From assembly GCA_021802595.1 (NCBI GenBank), contig JAJZRT010000031.1:1-13505 (forward strand): 13,505 nt of DNA, written 5' to 3'. This document shows, one piece after another, positions 7,206 through 13,505 of the stretch. Within the stretch, counting starts at the first letter, position 1. Every line of letters begins with the position of its first letter. This DNA comes from Pseudomonadota bacterium. Lineage in GTDB: Bacteria > Pseudomonadota > Gammaproteobacteria > Burkholderiales > Thiobacillaceae. A program made the translations under genes and the position numbers. The notes beneath the pieces were generated by a model that saw only the letters and a list, made by a program, of their open reading frames with translations, made no database searches and was not told the origin of the DNA.

Positions 7206-8057
7206 ATGCTTCAAGCGGTCGTGCAGCACGCCGTGGTTCTGCGGTTAGCCATGTTTTTCGGGATCCTTATAGTCATGATCCTGCTGGAACTTGCCCTGCC
7301 ACGTCGTGTACTTTCCTTACCCCGGCTGCGCCGCTGGGGGAGCAACCTCGGCATCGTGTTCCTCAACAGTGCGTTGCTGCGCCTGCTGCTGCCGGTGGCT
7401 GCCACCGGATTTGCGCTGCTGGCGGCCGACCGCAGCTGGGGGTTGTTCAACATCCTTGCCGTTCGTCCGTGGGTCGCCGTTCTTGCCTCGGTCATCCTGC
7501 TGGATTTTGCGATCTATCTCCAGCACATCATGTTCCATGCGGTTCCGGCGCTGTGGCGGCTGCACCGCATGCACCATGCCGATCTTGATTTCGACGTCAC
7601 CACCGGCGCTCGGTTTCATCCGATCGAGATCCTGCTCTCGATGCTGATCAAGTTTGCGGTGATTGCACTTATCGGCGCTCCGGCGGCCGCCGTGGTGATT
7701 TTTGAAGTGGTGCTTAACGCCACGGCCATGTTCAATCATGGCAATGTGCGGCTGCCACTTGGCCTGGACCGGGTGCTGCGTCTGCTGATCGTCACGCCGG
7801 ACATGCATCGGGTACACCATTCTATCGAAGACCATGAGGCCAACAGCAATTTTGGCTTTAACCTCTCCCTGTGGGACAGGCTGCTTGGCACCTACAAGAA
7901 TCAGCCCGACGCCGGTCACGACGGCATGACCATCGGTATTCGCGATTACCGCAAGCCGAAACTCGTAAATGATCTGCCGGGCATGCTGATCCTGCCCTTT
8001 CTCGGGCGTATCCGTGGCTACGCCATCAACCGCCGCGAATGGAGCCGGCCGTCGTGA
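7206..8057 (+). CDS. Sterol desaturase / fatty acid hydroxylase superfamily membrane protein
   Basis: A 283-residue integral membrane protein with hydrophobic segments near residues 10-30, 50-70, 85-105 and 140-170. It carries the histidine motifs of the di-iron superfamily: H107-x3-H111, H120-x2-H123-H124, H178 in NHGN, and H201-x2-H204-H205 followed by NFGFNLSLWDRLLGTY. Members hydroxylate or desaturate lipids, sterols or carotenoids using O2. The substrate cannot be read from the sequence. The start ATG 7206 follows a strong AGGGGG (7196-7201). It is the first gene of the plus-strand group, and its stop overlaps the start of the TVP38-rhodanese gene in GTGA. Next to an ArsS-like enzyme, a lipid-modifying role (for example towards arsenolipids) is speculative. 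Confidence 0.88.
   Translation: MLQAVVQHAVVLRLAMFFGILIVMILLELALPRRVLSLPRLRRWGSNLGIVFLNSALLRLLLPVAATGFALLAADRSWGLFNILAVRPWVAVLASVILLDFAIYLQHIMFHAVPALWRLHRMHHADLDFDVTTGARFHPIEILLSMLIKFAVIALIGAPAAAVVIFEVVLNATAMFNHGNVRLPLGLDRVLRLLIVTPDMHRVHHSIEDHEANSNFGFNLSLWDRLLGTYKNQPDAGHDGMTIGIRDYRKPKLVNDLPGMLILPFLGRIRGYAINRREWSRPS
8041..8044 (+). promoter_or_regulatory. Ribosome binding site supporting the GTG start at 8054
   Basis: GGAG ends nine bases before GTG 8054. The upstream in-frame ATG at 8039 has no purine-rich site before it. The GTG also overlaps the preceding stop codon in GTGA. Confidence 0.45.
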
Positions 8058-9094
8058 AACGCCAGACAATCTCGCGCCTTGTGATTTCCGCTGTGCTCGC
8101 CGTCGGGATCATCGCAGCGTTTTTCAATCGGGGCGGGCTCAACGCCGCCGCGCTGCAGGCACAGGTTGCCGGTGCCGGTGCCCTCGGGCCGCTTCTTTTC
8201 ATCGCGGCCTATGCTGCCGCCACGGTGCTGTTCCTGCCGGGTGCGGTGATCACGCTGGCCGGTGGCGCACTTTTCGGTCCAGTGTGGGGCACCCTGTACA
8301 GTCTCACCGGCGCCACCGCAGGCGCCACGATTGCGTTCCTGGTTGCCCGCTACCTCGCGTCCGACTGGGCGCATCGCCGGGCTGGCGGCTGGACCAAGTC
8401 GATCATCGACGGCGTTGAAAGGGAGGGCTGGCGATTCATCGCATTCGTGCGGCTGGTACCGCTGTTTCCGTTTAACCTGCTCAATTATGCGTTGGGTCTC
8501 ACCCGCATCCGGCTGCTCTCCTATATAGTCGGCTCCTTCATATTCATGCTGCCGGGCGCGTTCGCCTACACCTACCTTGGCTACGCGGGGCGCGAGGCGG
8601 CGGCGGGCGGCGGCGGTCTGGTCCGCAAGGGACTGCTCGCGCTCTCCCTGCTTGCCATGGTCGCGTTCCTGCCAGGACTCATCAAGCGTGTGCGCCGCAA
8701 GCCCGGCACGGGCACCATTTCCAGCGACGAACTCAAGAAGCGCCTTGAGGGCAATGAGGGCCTGGTGGTGCTCGACGTACGCTCGCCCGCCGACTATACC
8801 GGTGAGCTGGGGCACATCGCCGGCTCGCTCAACATCCCGCTCGCAGAACTGGCACATCGCCTGATTGAGATCGAACTGCAGCGTGGACATCCCCTTGCCG
8901 TCATATGCCGCACCAACCGTATGTCCGGCAAGGCGGTCGAACTGCTGCGGTCGGCGGGCTTCGCCCAGGCGCTGCTGGTAAGCGATGGAATGGCCGGGTG
9001 GAAGAGCCGGGGGTTCGATACTGTACGCGAAGTTACGGCCGTCAATTCAGAGACACGTCCGGAAAGCACCGGCTCGTTGGCGAAATCGGACTAA
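8054..9094 (+). CDS. TVP38/TMEM64 (VTT-domain) membrane protein fused to a rhodanese domain
   Basis: 346 residues from GTG 8054 (351 from the ATG at 8039, which I consider less likely). Residues 1-212 hold about five hydrophobic segments and the family signature RLVPLFPFNLLNYALGLTRI at about 133-152. Proteins of this DedA-related superfamily are membrane proteins implicated in lipid scrambling or transport. The bacterial TVP38 members are poorly understood. Residues about 219-325 form a cytoplasmic rhodanese domain with VVLDVRSPADYTGELGHIAG and active cysteine C285 in ICRTNRMS, then GMAGWKSRG. A sulfane-sulfur carrier on the membrane is implied. Its neighbours overlap or lie within 16 bases on both sides. 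TVP38, flavin oxidoreductase and ArsS genes recur together in bacterial arsenosugar-type clusters as I recall them, which fits this arrangement. Confidence 0.88.
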   Translation: MKRQTISRLVISAVLAVGIIAAFFNRGGLNAAALQAQVAGAGALGPLLFIAAYAAATVLFLPGAVITLAGGALFGPVWGTLYSLTGATAGATIAFLVARYLASDWAHRRAGGWTKSIIDGVEREGWRFIAFVRLVPLFPFNLLNYALGLTRIRLLSYIVGSFIFMLPGAFAYTYLGYAGREAAAGGGGLVRKGLLALSLLAMVAFLPGLIKRVRRKPGTGTISSDELKKRLEGNEGLVVLDVRSPADYTGELGHIAGSLNIPLAELAHRLIEIELQRGHPLAVICRTNRMSGKAVELLRSAGFAQALLVSDGMAGWKSRGFDTVREVTAVNSETRPESTGSLAKSD

Positions 9095-9109
9095 GCGGAT
9101 GGCGATGTC

Positions 9110-9925
9110 ATGTGCGAATTATTCGGATTAAGCAGTAATTCAGCGCTGCAGCCACGGGAGCTGCTCGGCCGGTTCGGAGCGCACGGCGGTGGCGTCGCCG
9201 ACAACCCGGATGGCTGGGGCCTCGCCTGGGTCGAGGGCGCCTCGTTCCGCATCGAGAAGGAACCGCAGCCAGCCGCCAGCAGCGCCCGCTTTCGCGAGTT
9301 GTGTGCGCGCACACGCGCGCCACTGATTGTCGGGCACGTGCGCAAAGCCAACCCGCCGACGGCGAGGGTGGCGGCCAACACACATCCGTTCCGCCGCAGC
9401 TGCTGCGAGCGCGAGTGGGTGTTCGCGCACAACGGCGTGATTCCCGAAGCCGCGATGCCCTCGGCATCGCATACCATCCCGGTGTGCGTGCCCGGCGGCG
9501 ACACTGATTCCGAACATGCTTTCTGCGTGGTGCTCGATCGCATTGCCACGGCGTTTTCGGGATCACGGACGCACAACGGGGGCCAATGGCTCAATGCGCT
9601 TGCCGATGTCGCCGGAATGCTGGCGTCGCGCGGCCGCTTCAATTTTCTGATGTCCGATGGCGAACATCTCATCGCCTACGGCCATGACCGGCTGTGGAGC
9701 CTGGACAACGCGTCCGCCACCTGTTGCGAGGGCGCGACATCGGACATTGCCGTGATCGCCACCGAGCCGCTCACCGAGACAGATGTTTGGTCACCCTTCA
9801 GACCAGGCGAGCTGCGGATCTATCTCGCCGGACGGCAGATCGCGTGCTTCCTTACCAGACCGGTCGGTTTGGAACCGGAGTCCGGTGTGCCAGTGCCGGG
9901 CGGAATACCGCCGACGGCCTCATGA
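9110..9925 (+). CDS. Class II glutamine amidotransferase, YafJ-like
   Basis: A 271-residue single-domain Ntn hydrolase. After removal of Met1 the N-terminal nucleophile is C2 (MCELFGLS). Other expected features are DGWGLAW at 34-40, GHVRKAN with R78, THPF, the oxyanion pair N108-G109 in FAHNG, and a TDSE motif near 130. Length and motifs match the YafJ/EgtC-like group. The domain releases ammonia from glutamine or acts as a related amidohydrolase. No synthetase domain is attached, so a partner or another amide substrate is needed. EgtC, the ergothioneine gamma-glutamyl hydrolase, is a relative, but no other ergothioneine gene is seen here. It starts 15 bases after the TVP38-rhodanese gene and is followed by an 82-base gap. 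Confidence 0.85.
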   Translation: MCELFGLSSNSALQPRELLGRFGAHGGGVADNPDGWGLAWVEGASFRIEKEPQPAASSARFRELCARTRAPLIVGHVRKANPPTARVAANTHPFRRSCCEREWVFAHNGVIPEAAMPSASHTIPVCVPGGDTDSEHAFCVVLDRIATAFSGSRTHNGGQWLNALADVAGMLASRGRFNFLMSDGEHLIAYGHDRLWSLDNASATCCEGATSDIAVIATEPLTETDVWSPFRPGELRIYLAGRQIACFLTRPVGLEPESGVPVPGGIPPTAS

Positions 9926-10007
9926 CCGACAATCACATCAGGCGACACACACGTGCGGCCATGCACTAGATCTTTATCCGATTCAATTAAAAAAAGAGGC
10001 GGGTGGA

Positions 10008-11345
10008 ATGAGGCTCAAAGTTGCCGTGATCTGGGCGCTGGCGGGGGGCACAGTGATTTTTCTCGGCTGGCGCATGCTGCGGCCGCTGGAGATTTTTTCG
10101 ATTTCGAAACGCTTCGAAAATCCGCTGCCGGCGACGCCGATTCCGCCTCTCGGAAGCCTCAGTGCACGCAGCTGCGGCAGCTGCCACGTCGCCAATTATC
10201 GGGAATGGCGCACGACCATACACAGCCGCGCCTGGACCGATTCCTATTTTCAGACCGACTGGCGGGTGGAAGGGCGCAAGCAGATCTGTCTCGAATGTCA
10301 CACACCTCTTGCCACACAGCAGCGGTACCGGGTGCTGGGCTATCATTGGGGCGACCGGTGGGATCCGGTACTGGCGGTCAACCCGGCCTTCAAGCCGGCG
10401 CTGCGCCGGCAAGGGGTGACCTGCGCCGCCTGTCACGTCCGGCACGGCGTCGTCTACGGACCGTTTGCAAAACTTGACGCGCCGCATCCGGTCGCGCGCT
10501 GGAACAATGATAACGAGGCCTGTATCCGTTGCCATGTCGTCAACAATCGTCACCACGACGTGTTTTACCGCCTGCCGCCTTGCGGTACCGTGAAGGAGAT
10601 CGCGCGCACGCGCAGCCGCTTTCGGCTGGAGGGTCGGGCGATCCAGACATTGCTGCCGGCCCTGGCATCGCAATCTTCCGTCGGTACGCAGGGTCATCGC
10701 GAGGGGCAGCAGGCGCGGGGGGCGCCTCCTGCAACCGGTAATGACGGCTACGGCGTGGCCATGTCGGCCGGCGCCCTCGCAGCACTCGACTGCGTGCAAT
10801 GTCACATGCCGTCGGTCAACCGCCCGCTGGTGCCCGGAGGCAAGATCCGGCCATCGCGGCGGCATCTGTGGCGCGGCGGTCACGACCCGCGCATGGTACG
10901 GAATGCACTCAGCATCAGTTTTGCCCGGCTTGCGGCCGCGCCATCCGGCCGGGAGCGCTACGCACTGACCATCACCAACATCGGCGCCGAACACTACATC
11001 CCCACCGGTGTTCCAGACAGGCATCTGACCGTGGAGCTGCGCGTACTCGGTTCCCGCGGACATACCCTTAAGTCACAGGTCTTTACCTTGGAGCGATCCG
11101 TGCTCTGGCGGCCATTCATCATTGAGCTGCACGATACCCGTCTGCGTCCGCTCGAGCCACGCACCTACGACATCGGGTTTTCCATTCACTCGCATCTTCG
11201 CCCGACAGCCGTCGAGGCGGTAGTGCGCTACTGGTTTATGGACACCTCGCATCAGGCCCATGACCACTATCGGGCACCGATTTCCTATGTGGTGTACCGT
11301 CGTCGCATCCTGATTGAACCGCAAAAAAGGTCTGGTGGCACGTGA
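10008..11345 (+). CDS. Membrane-anchored five-haem cytochrome c (c554-like)
   Basis: 445 residues from ATG 10008, which follows AGAGGCGGG. The frame is open further upstream into the amidotransferase gene, but that part is not protein-like. Residues 5-20 are a hydrophobic signal/anchor. Five CXXCH haem sites are seen: C56-H60, C94-H98, C139-H143, C172-H176 and C262-H266, along with extra histidines (H72, H182, H183, H230) that may serve as distal ligands. Between haems 4 and 5 there is PPCGTVKEI and a low-complexity glycine/glutamine/alanine stretch at about 228-246. Residues 290-445 lack haem sites and look beta-rich, including ITNIGAEHYIPTGVPDRHL, a segment type I associate with other multihaem cytochromes. 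It acts outside the cytoplasmic membrane in electron transfer; the partner is unknown. Its TGA overlaps the GTG of the flavin oxidoreductase gene, so the two are coupled. Confidence 0.88.
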   Translation: MRLKVAVIWALAGGTVIFLGWRMLRPLEIFSISKRFENPLPATPIPPLGSLSARSCGSCHVANYREWRTTIHSRAWTDSYFQTDWRVEGRKQICLECHTPLATQQRYRVLGYHWGDRWDPVLAVNPAFKPALRRQGVTCAACHVRHGVVYGPFAKLDAPHPVARWNNDNEACIRCHVVNNRHHDVFYRLPPCGTVKEIARTRSRFRLEGRAIQTLLPALASQSSVGTQGHREGQQARGAPPATGNDGYGVAMSAGALAALDCVQCHMPSVNRPLVPGGKIRPSRRHLWRGGHDPRMVRNALSISFARLAAAPSGRERYALTITNIGAEHYIPTGVPDRHLTVELRVLGSRGHTLKSQVFTLERSVLWRPFIIELHDTRLRPLEPRTYDIGFSIHSHLRPTAVEAVVRYWFMDTSHQAHDHYRAPISYVVYRRRILIEPQKRSGGT

Positions 11346-12757
11346 AGCAGCGTGATCTGGCAGTAATCGGAGGCGGTGCCGGAGGGCTCGTGGTAGCGAG
11401 CGTAGCGGCACAGCTCGGCCTGAAGGTAACTCTCGTGGAAAAATCCGATCGCCTCGGCGGCGACTGTCTGCACCACGGCTGCGTGCCAAGCAAGGCGCTT
11501 ATACACGCCGCCAAGGTTGCGGCACTGATGCGCGGCGCGGCGCAGTTCGGACTGCCGGAACAAAAGCTGCCGGTCGACCTGGAAGCCGTCAACCAACGCG
11601 TACAGCAGGTGATCGATCGCATCCAGGACCATGATGATCCCGAGCGCTTTCGCGGCTACGGATGCGAAGTACTGCTGGGCAAGGCGGCGGAATTCGTCTC
11701 GCCGCGGGAGTTGCGCGTCGGTGAAAAATCGGTATGTGCGCGGCGCTTCGTCATCGCCACGGGTTCGCGTCCGGCGGTGCCTGCGGTGCCTGGTCTCGAG
11801 TCGGCCGGCTATCTTACCAACCTGGATGTGTTCAGCCTGCGCGCACTGCCGCGGCGCCTGGTGGTGCTCGGCGGCGGGCCGATCGGTGTCGAGCTGGCAC
11901 AGGCATTCGGCCGACTTGGGAGTCACGTCACGATCGTAGAACGGCTGACGCAGCTGCTGCCCAGGGAGGACAGCGAGCTGTGCGCCATGCTGCGCGATTG
12001 CCTGGAGTCCGAGGGCATCTCTGTCCGCACAGGAGTGGACGTCGAGCGCGTGGAGCTTCGCGGCAAAACGAAGATCGTCCACTGCAGCGGCGCAGCGGAA
12101 TTGGAGGCGGATGCCATCCTCGTCGCTGCCGGTCGCCGTTCGAACGTCGAGGGTCTCGGGCTGGAGGCCGCCGGGGTACGGTACAGCACCCGCGGAATCG
12201 AAGTGGATGGGCGGCTGCGCAGCTCGCAGCGTCATATCTATGCCTGCGGGGATGTCTGCGGTCCGTACGCCTTCACGCACATGGCCGAATACCAGGCCGG
12301 CATCATCATTTCCAATGCCGTATTCCGGCTGCGGCGAAGGGTGGACTACCGCGTGGTGCCACGGGTGACATTCAGCGATCCCGAACTTGCGCAGGTGGGG
12401 CTTTCCGAAAGCGAGGCCCGCAGCCGCGGGATCGACCCGAAGATCCTGCGTTTTCCGTTTTCGCAGATCGATCGCGCCCTTGCCGAGCGCGAAGAGCAGG
12501 GGATGCTGAAGCTTGTCACGCATCGCGGCAAGCTGCTCGGTGCCTCGATGCTCGGGCCGCACGCGGGCGAGCTCATTCATGAGATGGTGCTGGCAATGAA
12601 ATCCGGCGCATCGGTAGCCACGATTGCCTCCACAATTCACGCCTATCCCACGCTCGCCCAGATCCACCGCCGTACCGCGAACACGGCGTTTGCCCAGACG
12701 CTTTTCAGTCCGGCCACGCGCCACCTCGTACGCTGGCTGCAACGTCTGATACCATAA
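11342..12757 (+). CDS. FAD-dependent pyridine nucleotide-disulfide oxidoreductase (mercuric reductase/dihydrolipoamide dehydrogenase-like)
   Basis: 471 residues from GTG 11342, overlapping the preceding stop in GTGA. It has an FAD Rossmann motif G10-x-G12-x2-G15, the redox-active pair C42-x4-C47 in GGDCLHHGCVPSK, and an NAD(P)-binding motif VVLGGGPIGVE near 175, with E at the end of the next strand (VTIVER), favouring NADH. Its second FAD motif is YACGDVCG, and it ends in a dimerisation domain. At the usual catalytic His-x4-Glu site it reads H433-A-Y435-P-T-L-A-Q440. The His before the proline is Tyr and the Glu is Gln, as partly seen in mercuric reductases. It lacks both the C-terminal vicinal cysteines and the N-terminal metal-binding domain of MerA, so I do not call it MerA. 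Substrate unknown; reduction of a thiol-bound or metalloid intermediate would fit the operon. Confidence 0.9.
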   Translation: MKQRDLAVIGGGAGGLVVASVAAQLGLKVTLVEKSDRLGGDCLHHGCVPSKALIHAAKVAALMRGAAQFGLPEQKLPVDLEAVNQRVQQVIDRIQDHDDPERFRGYGCEVLLGKAAEFVSPRELRVGEKSVCARRFVIATGSRPAVPAVPGLESAGYLTNLDVFSLRALPRRLVVLGGGPIGVELAQAFGRLGSHVTIVERLTQLLPREDSELCAMLRDCLESEGISVRTGVDVERVELRGKTKIVHCSGAAELEADAILVAAGRRSNVEGLGLEAAGVRYSTRGIEVDGRLRSSQRHIYACGDVCGPYAFTHMAEYQAGIIISNAVFRLRRRVDYRVVPRVTFSDPELAQVGLSESEARSRGIDPKILRFPFSQIDRALAEREEQGMLKLVTHRGKLLGASMLGPHAGELIHEMVLAMKSGASVATIASTIHAYPTLAQIHRRTANTAFAQTLFSPATRHLVRWLQRLIP

Positions 12758-12796
12758 AACTAGAGAGTTCCCCGCCTCTGCGGCCGGAGTCCGTCC

Positions 12797-13505
12797 ATGC
12801 ATGCCACACTTTCTTTGCTGAACAATACCGATTTTCCGCAGCTTGCGCGCGGACATCTGGAGACCCTGCAAATCAATCTCGGATACCGCTGCAACCAATC
12901 CTGCCTGCATTGCCACGTGAATGCCGGTCCATCGCGAAAGGAGCAGATGTCGCGCGACACCATCGCTGACGTACTGGCGTTTTTGGACACAACGACTGTC
13001 CGCAATATGGATCTGACGGGTGGAGCGCCGGAGCTCAACCCCCATTTTCGGATGCTGGTCACGGAGGCGCGTCGTCGCGACGTTCACGTCATCGATCGCT
13101 GCAATCTGACGATCCTGCTCGAACCCGGACAGGAGGATCTGGCTGAATTCCTGGCACAACAGCGCGTCGAAGTCACCGCCTCCCTACCGTGCTACCAGCA
13201 ATCCAACGTCGATGCCCAGCGCGGGGCCGGCGTCTTTGCAAAGAGCATTGCCGCACTGCAGCGATTGAACGACCTCGGGTACGGCCGCGACGCTGGACTC
13301 GTGCTGAATCTAGTGCACAACCCGGGCGGGACGGCGCTGCCTCCACCCCAGGGCGCCCTCGAAGATGCATATCGGAATGAACTCGGCACACGCCATGGCA
13401 TCGTATTCAGCCGCCTCTACACGATCGCCAACATGCCGATTCAGCGCTTTGGAAGCACGCTGATCTCGCGGGGGAAATTCCAATCCTACATGGAAAAGCT
13501 CAGAG
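12797..13505 (+). CDS. arsS: ArsS-type radical SAM enzyme, arsenosugar biosynthesis (partial, cut at right edge)
   Basis: The first 236 codons are present. The radical SAM cluster motif is C32-x3-C36-x2-C39 in RCNQSCLHCHVNAGP, followed by a SAM-contact segment LTGGAPELNP near 75-85. DRCNLTIL, SLPCYQQSNVDAQRG, LVLNLVHNPGG and TIANMPIQRF are characteristic of the ArsS family as I know it. Characterised ArsS transfers the 5'-deoxyadenosyl group of SAM to dimethylated arsenic made by ArsM, the committed step to arsenosugars. The Cys-rich C-terminal domain lies beyond the window. Some relatives contain selenocysteine, and nothing here decides that. ATG 12797 follows GGAG by seven bases, 39 bases after the flavin oxidoreductase gene. 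Function is by family and not shown for this organism. Confidence 0.87.
   Translation, partial: MHATLSLLNNTDFPQLARGHLETLQINLGYRCNQSCLHCHVNAGPSRKEQMSRDTIADVLAFLDTTTVRNMDLTGGAPELNPHFRMLVTEARRRDVHVIDRCNLTILLEPGQEDLAEFLAQQRVEVTASLPCYQQSNVDAQRGAGVFAKSIAALQRLNDLGYGRDAGLVLNLVHNPGGTALPPPQGALEDAYRNELGTRHGIVFSRLYTIANMPIQRFGSTLISRGKFQSYMEKLR

Noticed and set aside
9783..10007. N-terminal extension of the cytochrome frame upstream of ATG 10008
   Set aside because: It overlaps the end of the amidotransferase gene and is not protein-like. ATG 10008 has a ribosome site and begins a proper signal/anchor.
9987..11063. Minus-strand open frame of 358 codons
   Set aside because: It is antisense to the cytochrome gene, whose five CXXCH motifs establish the plus-strand reading.
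11342..12757. Mercuric reductase (merA)
   Set aside because: There is no N-terminal heavy-metal domain and no C-terminal vicinal cysteine pair, and no other mer gene is seen.
11285..13159. Minus-strand open frame of 624 codons
   Set aside because: It is antisense to the flavin oxidoreductase and ArsS genes, which have full catalytic motifs on the plus strand.
1..13505. CRISPR arrays, tRNA, rRNA, insertion sequences
   Set aside because: No regularly spaced repeats, no transposase-like frame and no recognisable RNA gene sequence was seen on reading the window.

Overview
The window is high-GC, gene-dense DNA of bacterial type, probably proteobacterial. That guess rests on the quinone-linked flavoprotein, the CXXCH cytochrome, the CPPC thioredoxin and an ArsR regulator preceded by a sigma70-type promoter. 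No rRNA, tRNA, CRISPR array or transposase was seen, so the taxon cannot be fixed. The genes fall into two groups that diverge from a control region near 7100-7205.

Left part (1-4655, minus strand): one uninterrupted reading frame of at least 1551 codons runs off the left edge. It begins as an ETF-ubiquinone-oxidoreductase/FixC-like flavoprotein with a FixX-like 4Fe-4S tail. It continues without a stop into a divergent acyl-CoA-dehydrogenase-like module and then a second, more canonical acyl-CoA dehydrogenase module, which the window edge cuts. This joins enzymes that normally exchange electrons through soluble ETF. A stretch of about 517 bases with no supported gene (4656-5172) lies upstream of it and holds several inverted repeats.

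Middle (5173-7101, minus strand): an ArsR-type repressor fused to a rhodanese, then an exported protein of unknown function, then a TlpA-like periplasmic thiol oxidoreductase. The last two overlap by four bases (TTGA). A 20-base palindrome overlaps the -10 box of the regulator promoter and looks like an autoregulatory operator.

Right part (7206-13505, plus strand): six closely spaced genes running the same way. They are a sterol-desaturase/fatty-acid-hydroxylase-family membrane protein, a TVP38/TMEM64 membrane protein fused to a rhodanese, a YafJ-like class II glutamine amidotransferase, an anchored five-haem cytochrome c, a flavin disulfide oxidoreductase related to dihydrolipoamide dehydrogenase/mercuric reductase, and the start of an ArsS-type radical SAM enzyme (cut by the right edge). 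Two of the junctions are GTGA four-base overlaps. ArsS enzymes attach the 5'-deoxyadenosyl group of SAM to methylated arsenic on the way to arsenosugars. The row therefore reads as a possible arsenic (or related thiophilic element) modification operon that also carries membrane-lipid, sulfur-handling and electron-transfer functions. No ArsM methyltransferase lies in the window, so this pathway assignment is inference.
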